Assembly (NCBI GenBank): GCA_025358205.1 | Contig: JANYKG010000153.1 | Coordinates: 1-38,656 of the forward strand | Source of the DNA: Armatimonadota bacterium | GTDB lineage: Bacteria > Armatimonadota > UBA5829 > DTJY01 | Direction: 5' to 3' | DNA length: 38,656 bases | Shown here: positions 16,675 through 26,200 of the stretch, one piece after another | Layout: the number at the start of each line of letters is the position of its first letter | Numbering within the stretch: position 1 is the stretch's first letter | Notes under the pieces: model-generated | Told to the model about the DNA's origin: nothing | What the model saw: the letters and a program-made list of their open reading frames with translations, nothing else | Databases searched by the model: none | Program-made: the position numbers and the translations under genes

Positions 16675-19014
16675 CTACTGCGGGGGTTTGTGTACTCTGC
16701 ACACTTTAGAAGGCGCTTCGCTTCTCAGGAACCTTCTGCTGACGGTTTCGGGACAATACTCATTGGCTAGCTGCCCGGAGTCCGCGCATATTACCACCGT
16801 GACATAAGCGTCCGACGAACTTGTTGTTGCGCCTGGTCTGTGCGGCCCGGCAGTATCATTAGCTGAAGGCGTATCATTGGCAGTAGGCTGTTCCGCAGTG
16901 GGCAGATTGTCTGTCGAGTTGTTTCCGCCGTGAAGAGTGCAGAAGGTGGTCGGTTCTTTGCCCAGGTCATAGGTGACGCGATATGTGGACGGGCAATCCT
17001 TAGTCGCTAGCAGTCCGCTGTCTCGGCAAATGGTAACTGTGGCGCGCTCCCGTGCCGTCGGCTCATTCCGATGCAGTCTGGAAGTTGTTCCTGGTGTAAC
17101 AGAAGATTGCTGTTTGTTGGCATCCTGAGCTGCCTTCTCCCGATCATGTTCTTTTTCGTGGATGACCAGCGCCCTCCGCATGAATACTGCCCAGGTAGGC
17201 GCGCACACGTTGCCGCCCCATACGTCCCTCATCGTCGAGTTGTTGTCGTTGCCTACCCACACGGTTGTGGAAAGCTCCGGCGTGTACCCCACAAACCATG
17301 CATCCCTGTCGTCCGAGGTGGTGCCGGTTTTGCCGCGCGCGCCCCTAACTGATTTCGCGTTATAGCCTGTTCCTCCCCTCATGGTTACAACTCCGCGGAA
17401 CATATCATCCATCAGTTCGGCGGTCTGTTCGCTCAACACCTGCCGAACCACCGGCCTGTTCTCTTCTATCACGCCGCCGTCGTCATTGCGGTCCGATTCG
17501 TTGATTCGGACTATCGCGGTCGGCTCGGCGCGCATGCCTTTTGCCGCGAACACTCCGTATGCCGAACACATTTCTATCGGTGTGACAACGGAGCTGCCGA
17601 GCGCCAATGAGAGATTCGGGTCAAGCTGAGACGTTATCCCCAGCATGTGAGCAAACGTGATGACTTTCCCTATGCCTACCTGTTCGGCCATTCGCACGGC
17701 GCAGACGTTTACGGAATACGCAATAGCTTGCTTCATACTCATTGACTTGCTGTACTTATTGTCAAAGTTCTTTGGCGACCAGCCCTTTGGCCCATATCCC
17801 TTATAGGACAGTTTTTCGTTGGATATACGATAGTTGGGATCGAATCCTTCGTCAATGGCTGCGGTGTAGACGAATGCCTTGAACGATGATCCCGGTTGAC
17901 GTTTCGCTTGTGTCGTCCTGTTGAACTGGTCTTTGGAGAAGTCCGGGTTTACCCCGCCGACCATCGCTTTGATGTAACCCGTTGCGGGATCAATGCAGAT
18001 TAGCGCTCCCTGGGTTACCCGCTGACGTCTGGCATTGTGGACGCCGGTGCGAAGCGCGTCCTCGGCTATCTGCTGCATCTCGTAGTTCAACGTTGTGTGA
18101 ACTCTCAATCCGCCGTGATACATCAGGTCCGCGCCAAACTTCTTCGTAAGTTCCTTCATGACGTAGGTGATGAACCACGGGGCCTTGTATTGCATCATAC
18201 CCTTGGGCTGCAGACCTGCAAGATGTACCTGGTCATTCTTGGCATCTTCACACTCAGACCTGGTGATGTATCCCAACCCTTCCATATGGTCCAGCACGAC
18301 GTTTCTGCGTCCTATTGCAGCCTCACGATTCTCGTATGGAGTGTATCCAGAGGGTTTTTGAGGCAGACCCGCCAGAAGCGCACATTCTGCAAGCGTCAGG
18401 TCTTTTACGTCTTTGCCGAAATAGAGCGTGGCGGCTGTCTGCACGCCGTATGCGCCGCTCCCGTAGTAGACCTGGTTCATGTACAGTTCCAGTATCTGCT
18501 CCTTGGAGAAGTTACGCTCCAGCTCCAGCGCCAGCAGTATCTCCTTCAGTTTACGGGAGACGCTTCGTTCTTGTGACAGGTAGATATTCCTTGCCAGTTG
18601 CTGGGTAAGGGTGCTGCCGCCCTGTGCGGTGTGGCCGCGCTTGATGTTCTGATAAAGAGAGCGCACGATGCCTCTGATATCCACGCCGGGGTGTTTGTAG
18701 AACCGTTCGTCTTCAATGGCGACGGTTGCGTTCTGCAGGTCTTTTGGGATGTCTCCGATGGGAACTACTTCGCGATTTTCTTCAAAAATGTTTGCCAGCA
18801 GTACACCGTCGGAAGAGAAAATCTTGGTGGACTGAGTTGGCTCATAACTGGCGATGTCGGCACTCGACGGGAGTATGCGCATTACGCTGTAGAATGCGCT
18901 GCCTACTACCGCAAGCGTAACAACCAGCAGCAGGAGGAATATTACTTCGGTATACAACCAAAAACGTCTAAACTTCGTGCGCCCGGACTTGCGGCGCCTT
19001 CTTCCAGTTGGCAT
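16675..19014 (-). CDS. class A penicillin-binding protein (transglycosylase/transpeptidase)
   Basis: Encodes 779 residues. A basic cytosolic tail (1-17) precedes one membrane anchor (about 20-45). The GT51 glycosyltransferase domain has catalytic Glu101 in AIEDERFYKHPGVD and the QGGSTLTQQLARN motif at 131-143. The transpeptidase domain has all three motifs: Ser376-x-x-Lys379 (PGSSFK), Ser434-Val-Asn436 and Lys562-Thr-Gly-Thr565. It polymerises and crosslinks peptidoglycan outside the membrane. The C-terminal tail holds two Cys repeats with identical spacing (C663, C674, C692 and C743, C754, C772), joined by a Thr/Asn-rich linker. The start has AGGAGG (minus strand, 19024-19029) and a consensus promoter. 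pbpF/mrcA-like naming is possible but not certain. Confidence 0.95.
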   Translation of the reverse strand: MPTGRRRRKSGRTKFRRFWLYTEVIFLLLLVVTLAVVGSAFYSVMRILPSSADIASYEPTQSTKIFSSDGVLLANIFEENREVVPIGDIPKDLQNATVAIEDERFYKHPGVDIRGIVRSLYQNIKRGHTAQGGSTLTQQLARNIYLSQERSVSRKLKEILLALELERNFSKEQILELYMNQVYYGSGAYGVQTAATLYFGKDVKDLTLAECALLAGLPQKPSGYTPYENREAAIGRRNVVLDHMEGLGYITRSECEDAKNDQVHLAGLQPKGMMQYKAPWFITYVMKELTKKFGADLMYHGGLRVHTTLNYEMQQIAEDALRTGVHNARRQRVTQGALICIDPATGYIKAMVGGVNPDFSKDQFNRTTQAKRQPGSSFKAFVYTAAIDEGFDPNYRISNEKLSYKGYGPKGWSPKNFDNKYSKSMSMKQAIAYSVNVCAVRMAEQVGIGKVITFAHMLGITSQLDPNLSLALGSSVVTPIEMCSAYGVFAAKGMRAEPTAIVRINESDRNDDGGVIEENRPVVRQVLSEQTAELMDDMFRGVVTMRGGTGYNAKSVRGARGKTGTTSDDRDAWFVGYTPELSTTVWVGNDNNSTMRDVWGGNVCAPTWAVFMRRALVIHEKEHDREKAAQDANKQQSSVTPGTTSRLHRNEPTARERATVTICRDSGLLATKDCPSTYRVTYDLGKEPTTFCTLHGGNNSTDNLPTAEQPTANDTPSANDTAGPHRPGATTSSSDAYVTVVICADSGQLANEYCPETVSRRFLRSEAPSKVCRVHKPPQ

Positions 19015-19037
19015 GCAGCAGAGCCTCCTACGTGAAG

Positions 19038-19067
19038 ATTATATGAATCAGGAGTGCATGGTGTCAA
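19038..19067 (-). promoter_or_regulatory. perfect consensus promoter of the penicillin-binding protein gene
   Basis: On the minus strand TTGACA (19067-19062) and TATAAT (19043-19038) are separated by 18 bases. Both hexamers match the housekeeping consensus exactly, so strong constitutive transcription is expected. The ribosome-binding site AGGAGG follows directly. Confidence 0.75.
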
Positions 19068-19110
19068 GGCGAACTACTCTCTTATACGTCATGCGTGAGT
19101 GATTTGTCAC

Positions 19111-19134
19111 CAATTTGGGAGCTTGACCAAATTG
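19111..19134. promoter_or_regulatory. palindromic candidate operator over the GH130 promoter
   Basis: CAATTTGG at 19111-19118 and its exact reverse complement CCAAATTG at 19127-19134 are separated by 8 bases. The right arm overlaps the -35 hexamer (19123-19128), an ideal place for a dimeric repressor to block transcription of the GH130 gene. The regulator is not encoded in this window. Confidence 0.55.
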
Positions 19135-19151
19135 TGCAGGACTGGTATTGT
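19123..19151 (+). promoter_or_regulatory. promoter of the GH130 gene
   Basis: TTGACC at 19123-19128 and TATTGT at 19146-19151 have a 17-base spacer, and TGG directly before the -10 makes it an extended -10 promoter. It is divergent from the penicillin-binding protein promoter. Confidence 0.6.
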
Positions 19152-19201
19152 AGTGGCAGAGGCGAGAGTGATTCGATCTGCGGTCAGGGGAGGGGCACAC
19201 T

Positions 19202-20113
19202 GTGACTGATGTAGTGAAGCGCTATGAGGGCAATCCGATCATAAGCGCGCAGATGATTCCGGGCGCGAATGCCGTTTTCAACAGTGCGGTTACACGCTTT
19301 GAGGATAGATACGCTGCCGTGCTCCGAGTGGAGAGCAAACACGGCTTTCAGACCATGCGAATGGCGTGGAGCGACGATGGTATCAAGTTCAACGTTGAGC
19401 CGGGTGAGATAATGGCGCCGACCGAGGAGCCGTATCTGACGTATGAAGAGGCGATATACGATCCGCGGATAACGAAGATCGGCGACGATTACTTCATATG
19501 CTATGCGGCTGAAAACCGTTACGGCTGCCAGGTGTCGGTCAGTCGAACGCGCGATTTCCGAACGTTCGAGAAGGTAGCCATCGCCTCTGAGCCGACCAAC
19601 AGGAACATGGTCCTCTTCCCGGAGAAGATCAACGGCATGTATGTGCGGCTTGACAGACCGTTCCAGCCGGGCGGACAGGGCCACATCTGGATGTGCGATT
19701 CCCCGGATTTGGTACACTGGGGAAATCCGCGCTGCGTTATTGAGAGCCGCCGATTCGCCTGGGACCAGGGCAAGATCGGCCCCGGCGCACCGCCGATAAG
19801 GACGGATGAGGGATGGTTGGTGATCTACCACGGGACCACGCCTCGCTGCAACGGTCTGATCTACAAGACCGGCGTTGCGCTTCTTGATCTGGACGATCCA
19901 TCAAAGGTGATTGCTAGAGGCAAAGAATACCTGATGGCGCCGACCGAAGAATACGAACGAGTGGGGGACGTGCCGAATGTGGTATTCGTGACGTCCGCCG
20001 TTCCTGATTTCGAGAAAGATGAGATTCGCCTGTACTACGGCGCGGCGGATACCTGTTTCTGTATGGCGACGGCCAGAATTACGGATTTGATTGAGTTTGC
20101 TAAAACAGGTTGA
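19202..20113 (+). CDS. GH130-family glycosidase/phosphorylase
   Basis: Encodes 303 residues of a five-bladed beta-propeller of family GH130, whose best-known members phosphorolyse beta-1,2- or beta-1,4-mannosides and mannosyl-glucose to mannose 1-phosphate; some are hydrolases. The family landmarks are NPII near the N-terminus, VFNSAVTRFEDRY, the catalytic segment YDPRITKIGDDYF with the likely proton donor Asp87, and KIGPGAPPIRTDEGWLVIYHG with phosphate-site type residues. It is probably cytosolic since no signal is visible. The GTG at 19202 has a strong GGGGAGGGG upstream. Its own promoter is overlapped by a palindrome, suggesting induction by a sugar. The bond and aglycone acted on are not deducible. 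Confidence 0.9.
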   Translation: MTDVVKRYEGNPIISAQMIPGANAVFNSAVTRFEDRYAAVLRVESKHGFQTMRMAWSDDGIKFNVEPGEIMAPTEEPYLTYEEAIYDPRITKIGDDYFICYAAENRYGCQVSVSRTRDFRTFEKVAIASEPTNRNMVLFPEKINGMYVRLDRPFQPGGQGHIWMCDSPDLVHWGNPRCVIESRRFAWDQGKIGPGAPPIRTDEGWLVIYHGTTPRCNGLIYKTGVALLDLDDPSKVIARGKEYLMAPTEEYERVGDVPNVVFVTSAVPDFEKDEIRLYYGAADTCFCMATARITDLIEFAKTG

Positions 20114-20145
20114 TGCGAACTCTTAGTCTGAAGGTTGCGTATAAT
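20110..20145 (+). promoter_or_regulatory. candidate -10 element upstream of the first FKBP gene
   Basis: TATAAT at 20140-20145 lies 33 bases before the ATG at 20179. The -35 side is poor (TTGATG at 20110-20115 has a 24-base spacer, too long), so only the -10 is supported. Confidence 0.35.
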
Positions 20146-20178
20146 ACGATGAAACGAATTGCAGTGATGGAGGGTTGA

Positions 20179-20742
20179 ATGAAGTCATCTCGAATTCTTG
20201 TTATTGTGCTTTGTGTGCTGATTGGATTGCTTGCAGTGGTGATGAGCAAGATGAGGCAGTCGTCCGCTCCTCAGGAACAAGAACAGGCAGCAGCGCCGGT
20301 TAACCCTAAGGCTCCGCAGCGGAAGGCAGATCTAGATCGCCTGACGGATGTGAAGGCGCATAACTGGCAGTTGGATTCCAAATTGAAAACCATTAAGACC
20401 GGCAGTGGGCTGAAGTATCAGGATATTAGCGCCGGTGGTGGCTCATCTCCGAAGGCCGGTGACCAGGTGTTGGTGGACTATGTTGGATGGTCAAGTACCG
20501 GGAGAATGTTCGACACATCGCTATCTGCGAAACGAGACCCCTTGTCTTTCATTCTTGGTAGAGGTAATGTCATCAAGGGTTGGGACGAAGGGATTTCAAC
20601 CATGAAGATCGGTGGAGTACGTCGTCTTGTCATTCCGCCGGAACTGGCATACGGAAAAATCGGCGCCCCGCCCGACATCCTGCCGGATGAGACATTGGTG
20701 TTCATGGTGCGCTTGATAGACGTCCGACCTGGCGCAAAGTGA
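20179..20742 (+). CDS. membrane-anchored FKBP-type peptidyl-prolyl isomerase, one domain
   Basis: Encodes 187 residues. An N-terminal hydrophobic segment (about 5-25) with no lipobox acts as signal anchor and is followed by a Gln/Ala/Pro-rich linker. The FKBP domain (about 73-187) has the active-site residues known from human FKBP12: YVGWSSTGRMFD, VIKGWDEG, RRLVIPPELAYG and LVFMVRLIDV. It should catalyse cis-trans isomerisation of proline bonds in exported proteins on the outer side of the membrane. GGAGGG lies just before the ATG. It is the first of three consecutive FKBP genes; a weak hairpin after its stop partly separates it from the next. Confidence 0.93.
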   Translation: MKSSRILVIVLCVLIGLLAVVMSKMRQSSAPQEQEQAAAPVNPKAPQRKADLDRLTDVKAHNWQLDSKLKTIKTGSGLKYQDISAGGGSSPKAGDQVLVDYVGWSSTGRMFDTSLSAKRDPLSFILGRGNVIKGWDEGISTMKIGGVRRLVIPPELAYGKIGAPPDILPDETLVFMVRLIDVRPGAK

Positions 20743-20770
20743 GCGAAGTGCTTCGCCCACGAAGGTTTTT
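20739..20770 (+). terminator. weak intrinsic terminator between FKBP genes
   Basis: A hairpin (GTG-a-GCGAAG / CTTCGC-c-CAC, 20739-20760) overlaps the stop codon of the first FKBP gene and is followed four bases later by a TTTTT run. The offset and short loop make it a weak terminator or an attenuator. Confidence 0.4.
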
Positions 20771-20872
20771 GAGAAAACTACCGATAATGGTGTATTGTGT
20801 GGTAGGCGTTTCGGGCGCAATTATGTGTACGCGTTGGATCAGTCAGATAATACTCTCTAAGGAATGTGGTTT

Positions 20873-22330
20873 ATGAAGACTTTGTTGCTTGCCTTGTCAG
20901 CCGCACTTGCGGTGATGCTAGCCGGCTGTGGCGGCAGTCTCACTAAAAGCCCCGTCCAACCTGATCCTGTACCGCAGACTGTGATTACGCAATCCGGCCT
21001 GCAATACCAAGATATTAAGGTGGGCATCGGCAAGCAGGCTACTGCTTCGGACATGGTGACAGTAAACTACATCCTCTACCTGACAAACGACACTAAGGTG
21101 GAGAGCACCATGAATCCGGGCGGCGCACCGGTGGAAATCACGCTGGGACGCAAGGAGATCACGGCAGGATTTGATGAAGGCGTAGAAGGCATGAGCGTGG
21201 GTGGACATCGGCGTCTTGTTGTACCGCCGGAGATTGGATACGGCGATACAGGCAAACCTCCACTGATTCCGGGTGGCGTGTCCGTCGTGTACTATGTGGA
21301 ACTTGTGAGCATAGGGCCGTGGACTACACTTCCTGATGGGCTTAAGTACACAGAATTGGTCGAAGGGACAGGCGCTGAGGTTGCTGCTACCGATACCGTG
21401 AGCGTGAAGTACACAGCGTACTTCACCAGCGGAAAGAAGATAAACAGCATGGATACCGGCAGCACGCCCGTGGTCATAACCCTTGGGATGAAGGAAAAGA
21501 CCGCAGGTATGGACGAAGGCGTCACCGGCATGAAGGTTGGCGGAAAGCGCAGACTTTGGATACCGGCAGACCTGGCATATGGCAGCGCCGGCCATTCACC
21601 TGATATTCCTTCCAATAGTATACTGATTGTGGACGTTGAAGTAGTGAACATTAGGGAATGGACTACCTTACCGGATGGGCTGAAGTACATTGATCTGACT
21701 GTGGGGACTGGTGCGTCTCCTGCGACATATGATAATGCCAGCGTCAACTACACAGGCTGGTTGACCGACGGCACGAAGTTCGATTCGTCCACAAGCGGCA
21801 CACCATTCTTGTTCACGGTTGGCACTGGCCAGGTGATTGCCGGGTGGGATGAAGGAATAATGTCTATGAAAGTGGGCGGCAAGAGAAGGTTGATGATTCC
21901 TTCAGCGCTTGCATATGGAGATACGGTGCATGGTTCCATACCGGCAGGCTCTACGCTGGTGTTTGATAACGAGTTGGTACAGGTTGCGGCGCCGGTTACT
22001 ACGGCTTCAGGATTGAAGTATCACGACTATCTGGTCGGGACAGGAGCTTCACCCAGTACCGGTGACAGAGTCTTTGTTAATTACACAGGCTGGCTTACCG
22101 ATGGCACGCAGTTTGACGCATCTAACGGCGTTCCCATAGATTTCCTTATCGGAACCGGCGCTGTTATTGCCGGATGGGATGAAGGAATAATGTCTATGAA
22201 GGTTGGCGGGAGGAGAAAGCTGATCATTCCGCCGGCGCTGGGATACGGATCAGCGGGTAACCCTCCAAAAATACCGGGAGATGCCTGGCTGGTTTTCCAG
22301 ACGGAGCTTATGAACGTAACTGGACCGTAG
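20873..22330 (+). CDS. lipoprotein with four tandem FKBP domains
   Basis: Encodes 485 residues. The signal peptide ends MLAGC, so Cys19 is the lipidated residue. Four FKBP domains start at about residues 41, 155, 268 and 379. Domains 3 and 4 keep the active-site pattern (YTGWLTDGTxFD, VIAGWDEG). Domains 1 and 2 have lost it: Trp is replaced by Phe or Met (AGFDEG, AGMDEG) and the FD pair is missing, suggesting binding or structural roles. ATG 20873 has AAGGA at 20859-20863; an upstream ATG at 20864 would overlap it. Domains 3 and 4 share near-identical DNA around 21845-21870 and 22175-22200, exactly 330 bases apart. It is probably extracellular and membrane-tethered, acting as folding catalyst or chaperone. 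Confidence 0.92.
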   Translation: MKTLLLALSAALAVMLAGCGGSLTKSPVQPDPVPQTVITQSGLQYQDIKVGIGKQATASDMVTVNYILYLTNDTKVESTMNPGGAPVEITLGRKEITAGFDEGVEGMSVGGHRRLVVPPEIGYGDTGKPPLIPGGVSVVYYVELVSIGPWTTLPDGLKYTELVEGTGAEVAATDTVSVKYTAYFTSGKKINSMDTGSTPVVITLGMKEKTAGMDEGVTGMKVGGKRRLWIPADLAYGSAGHSPDIPSNSILIVDVEVVNIREWTTLPDGLKYIDLTVGTGASPATYDNASVNYTGWLTDGTKFDSSTSGTPFLFTVGTGQVIAGWDEGIMSMKVGGKRRLMIPSALAYGDTVHGSIPAGSTLVFDNELVQVAAPVTTASGLKYHDYLVGTGASPSTGDRVFVNYTGWLTDGTQFDASNGVPIDFLIGTGAVIAGWDEGIMSMKVGGRRKLIIPPALGYGSAGNPPKIPGDAWLVFQTELMNVTGP

Positions 22331-22383
22331 CGGCGAATTTCCGGGGGAGATTGCCAACGGTTATTCTTGAAGGAATATACTAG

Positions 22384-23178
22384 ATGAAGAAAATATCTCT
22401 TGCATTGCTTGTATTACCAGTGGCGGTTGTGATTGTCGGTTGTGGCGGCAGTCTCACTAAGGGCGCCGTTGTCCACACTGATCCTGTGCCGCGCACGATA
22501 ATTACCGCCTCCGGGCTGGAGTATCAGGATATCAAAGAAGGCACTGGTAACAGCGCCGCAATGGGTATCGTTACCATAAACTACATAACCTACCTGGCGG
22601 ACGGCAAAACCAAGGTTCAGAGCACTATGGACACCGGTGGGAAGCCTGTGGAGATCGTTCTTGGAGACAAAACTATAACCGCCGCAATGGATGAGGGCGT
22701 GAACGGTATGCGTGTCGGGGGCCAGCGTCGGCTGATTGTACCACCGGATCTGGCGTATGGGGCTGTGGGCAATCCGCCGTCTATTCCCGCTAACGCACCA
22801 CTTGTATACTATGTGGAAGTGGTTAGCGTTAAGCCGTGGACTCCTTTGGCAAACGGGCTGAAGTACATTGATCTAACGGTTGGAACCGGCGCTGATGTGG
22901 TGAGCAACTCCAAGGTCAGGGTCAACTACACCGGTTGGCTGTCGGACGGCACGAAGTTTGAGAGTAGCCTTGACCCAGGCAGCACACCATTCGAGTTTAC
23001 GCTAGGCCAGAAAGCGGTGATAGATGGATGGGATCAGGGCGTACCGGGAATGAAGGTTGGTGGAAAGCGCAGGCTATGGATACCGCCGGATCTGGCATAC
23101 GGAAGCGCCGGCTCTTATCCCAAGATTCCTGGGAACGCCACGCTGGTGTTTGATGTTAGTATGGTAGAGGTTCTCTGA
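22384..23178 (+). CDS. lipoprotein with two tandem FKBP domains
   Basis: Encodes 264 residues. The signal peptide ends VIVGC, so Cys20 is the lipidated residue. The start of the mature protein (CGGSLTKxxV..DPVPRT) nearly repeats that of the four-domain neighbour, showing origin by duplication. Domain 1 (about 40-150) lacks the active-site Trp (AAMDEG) and the FD pair. Domain 2 (about 155-264) keeps Trp (VIDGWDQG) and YTGWLSDGTKFE. AAGGA precedes the ATG. It lies 53 bases after the four-domain gene, with no terminator between them, and a strong terminator follows, so the last two FKBP genes are probably one transcript. Confidence 0.92.
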   Translation: MKKISLALLVLPVAVVIVGCGGSLTKGAVVHTDPVPRTIITASGLEYQDIKEGTGNSAAMGIVTINYITYLADGKTKVQSTMDTGGKPVEIVLGDKTITAAMDEGVNGMRVGGQRRLIVPPDLAYGAVGNPPSIPANAPLVYYVEVVSVKPWTPLANGLKYIDLTVGTGADVVSNSKVRVNYTGWLSDGTKFESSLDPGSTPFEFTLGQKAVIDGWDQGVPGMKVGGKRRLWIPPDLAYGSAGSYPKIPGNATLVFDVSMVEVL

Positions 23179-23196
23179 TTCTACTGCTTGATGTGA

Positions 23197-23226
23197 GGGT
23201 CTCCGGCATCACGGAGACCCTTTTTT
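23197..23226 (+). terminator. strong intrinsic terminator of the FKBP cluster
   Basis: A perfect 9-bp stem (GGGTCTCCG at 23197-23205, CGGAGACCC at 23212-23220) with a 6-base loop is followed immediately by TTTTTT (23221-23226). It lies 18 bases after the stop of the two-domain FKBP gene. Confidence 0.9.
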
Positions 23227-23244
23227 GCTTTGTGCAACCGCACA

Positions 23245-26200
23245 CTATTGCGGTATCAACCTCATAGTGAACTTCTCGCCGAAAGCAGTTCTGCCTTTCG
23301 CCACGAAGCTGAAAGTAACCGCGGCGTTCGACCGTATCCCATTGGATACTGGTATGTTCTCGAACGTGGTGGACTGCAGACCCCCAAGACTCTTGCTCAG
23401 GGGAATCAGCGCTGCTTTCCCGTTAGCCGATACCGTAAGGTAGACTGCCCCTTTGTTGTAACCTTGCTTCTGTGGAGATATCAGCTTGGCCTCGGCAAGG
23501 TTTGTGATCGTTACTCGCGCCACAATCGGCTGGGTCCTTTTGACGGTGACTTCGCCGCCCTTGTCCACGGATATCCACTTTCCGCTTGCGTCTCTTATTT
23601 CAATGAGATCAATCGCGGCATCCAGGTACTTAGGCGGGTTGTTGCCGTTGCACGCCGTGTTGCCTACTGCGAGAAGCGGACAATTTGTGGAGTCTGTCCC
23701 CGTGCCTTTGGTGCGTAGTCCAGGAGTCAAGCCTTTGTCAACAGCCGACCAGAATGCGACTTTAACTTCATCATACACGCCGGATATGCCATCGGGGTGC
23801 GCGTCTCTGTCCACGGTGATCCACTTGTCAACGATCTTAGTGGGCTTGCCATTGAGATAGAGAGACGCGTTCTCTCGAATGACTTTTGTCACAGGCCTAT
23901 CTGTGCCGTCTGGATTGATGATGCCGAAGTCGCTGTTCTCACCGTATCGGAACCCACCTGGGTACCACCAGAAGAAGATGCCGTCACAGCCGGTTGCAGT
24001 CAGCATCTTGTAGAACGCTTTGTAGAATGTCTCCTGGAACGCGAATCTGGATTCGGAGTTCGTCATGCGGCTGTTGTCCCAGGTGGAACAGCCCATCTCT
24101 TTCCACATGAACGGCTTCTGCGGTGCGAACAGGCGGCCCCACTCGAACTGGAACCAACCGGGTTTGACCTTTTCCCAGTCGCCGATTCGCCCATATGCTT
24201 CAGGCGCCAGGATATCCACCGCAGCCGCCAGGTAGGGGAAGTCATAGGTGATGCGCCCTTCCCAGCGATAGGTCGGGTTCGTCGCCTCACTCATTCGGAA
24301 GCTGACCATGTGGTTCGGGTCAACGCTTCTGACCAGTCTGCGGGCTTCTCCATATTTCTTATAGAGCAGTGTATCCAGGAACCGCCGATACGCGGCGACC
24401 ATGACATTCCACTTGCCGTTTGTGTCCACTTGCTCAGGAGTGGGATTAGTAATCTTGCCGCTCTCATCCCTGGGTATGGGGAATCCCCAGTCCGCCTCGG
24501 CGTTCTTCACGCTGCCGTATCGTTCGATGACCCACTGCTCCCATTCGCTGTCCCATCGTACTCTCTCGCGCTGATGGCCGAACGACGGCTCCCAGGCGAG
24601 GTCATAGGCAAAAATGGTGTCGTTCTCATTCAGTCGGGAGTTTTTGATGATATCGCCGATTCGCGGCCACTCGAAGTCAAAAGGAGTTCCCGGCCTCAGC
24701 GCCAGGTCGGCCTTGATGCCCGCCAGGTCTAGGCGTCGCAGCAGGTCAAGCAAGTTCTGGTCTTTCTCGACCCCGGCATAGATGAAGATGCTGACGGCGT
24801 TGAATCCAAGGTCTTTGAGGTGGTCAATGTCGCGCTGAACAACCTCAGGATCGTAAGAACCGGCTCTGAGATAGTGCTCGAAGTACTCGCCGTCCTCCGT
24901 GCCGATGCCGGATGAGGGCATGTAGTTGACGCCGTGCGCCCGCCATCGCTTGCCGTCGAGGTAGAAATCGCCGTCCTTCTCGGTGACAAAGCGCTTGACC
25001 GGCTTCGGTTTCCAGACGTTGAATTCGTGAGTGACCCGATCAATGATTTTTCCATTGTCTGAAAGCTCCGCAGTCACGCGGTATCCATTATCCGGCCAGA
25101 AGTTCGTGGTCCACTTTCCGACGGTGGATGGATTCTCGGCCATTGGATCAAGGTGGAACGGCAATTCCTGTTCATATGGCTTTCCGCCATTGTCCGATAC
25201 CGGGCCGTTCACAGTAACACGTGAACTGAGTCCTTCGCGTGTTACGCTGCTCAGATTGACTGCACGGTAGCCGAGTTCTATCTCCTGTCCTTCGAAATAG
25301 GTGTAGTAGTCAGCCCCTCCGTCCACAAGCCAGACCGGGTTCTTCATTCGCTCGGCGATCTGGCGGATGATAGCGCGCACTGGAGGCTGCTTGTACCATT
25401 CCAGGTCGCCGATGCCGAACGATGTCCAGACGCCTCCCTTGTACGGCCCCGCCGCCTGTACAGTCAGGGTTGCGGGAATCCCGCGCCACTCGCCGTTCGC
25501 TGAACGACCTTCCAGCAATGGGATGAACCGCCAGTCTCGGCCCTTGTTCAAACCCGCGCCTGTTGGTCGCGGCTGGGGCGATCTCAAGACCGATGGTACG
25601 GTCAGGTTCTCTTGTCCAACTATTACCTGGTCGTTGCGCACTTTCAGGCTTGTCACGCCGTGCATATCGAAGAGCTTATATCCGGGTGAAAGCGTATCCA
25701 GCGCAGGCGGGCGAACGGCGGTGAACAGCTCTTGGTACTCGGGGTTTATTTTCGCCGTTCCTACTGGGCCGATCCAATACTCGTGCTTGCCGCTAGGTAT
25801 GCCGGTGGTGTGCGTGAATGCCAGTCCCACAGTGAACGACTCCGCATTCTCCGGCTTCAGGCGGTCGCCCCGTCCGCCGCGAGTGGGGGCGCTCTGCCAG
25901 TACTGGAAATCGCCGGGCTGCAGCACGTATCGCCGCCATTCCTGTGTAAGCGCGACGACCGCAAGCCAGCGCGATCCGTCTTTCTCTGTCCATTCTATGG
26001 CCAACTGCGTCGTGTCCGGCCCACCCTTGGCGGAGAAGACCGTGAGGGTTCGTCCAATGGCAAACGGTTTATCAAGTTTCGAAAGACCAAATGTGTCCCA
26101 TGATGTCAGATTGGGAATGGTTACATGCAGGGCTTTCTGATTCGGAGCCGGGCCGTACACACCTGCCTGCGCGGTGGTCTTAACGTCCGCCTCGTTGCTG

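Noticed and set aside
23797-24732. A 311-codon plus-strand frame within the GH-A gene
   Set aside because: It is opposite the TIM-barrel region with its catalytic residues and shows no family resemblance or start signal.
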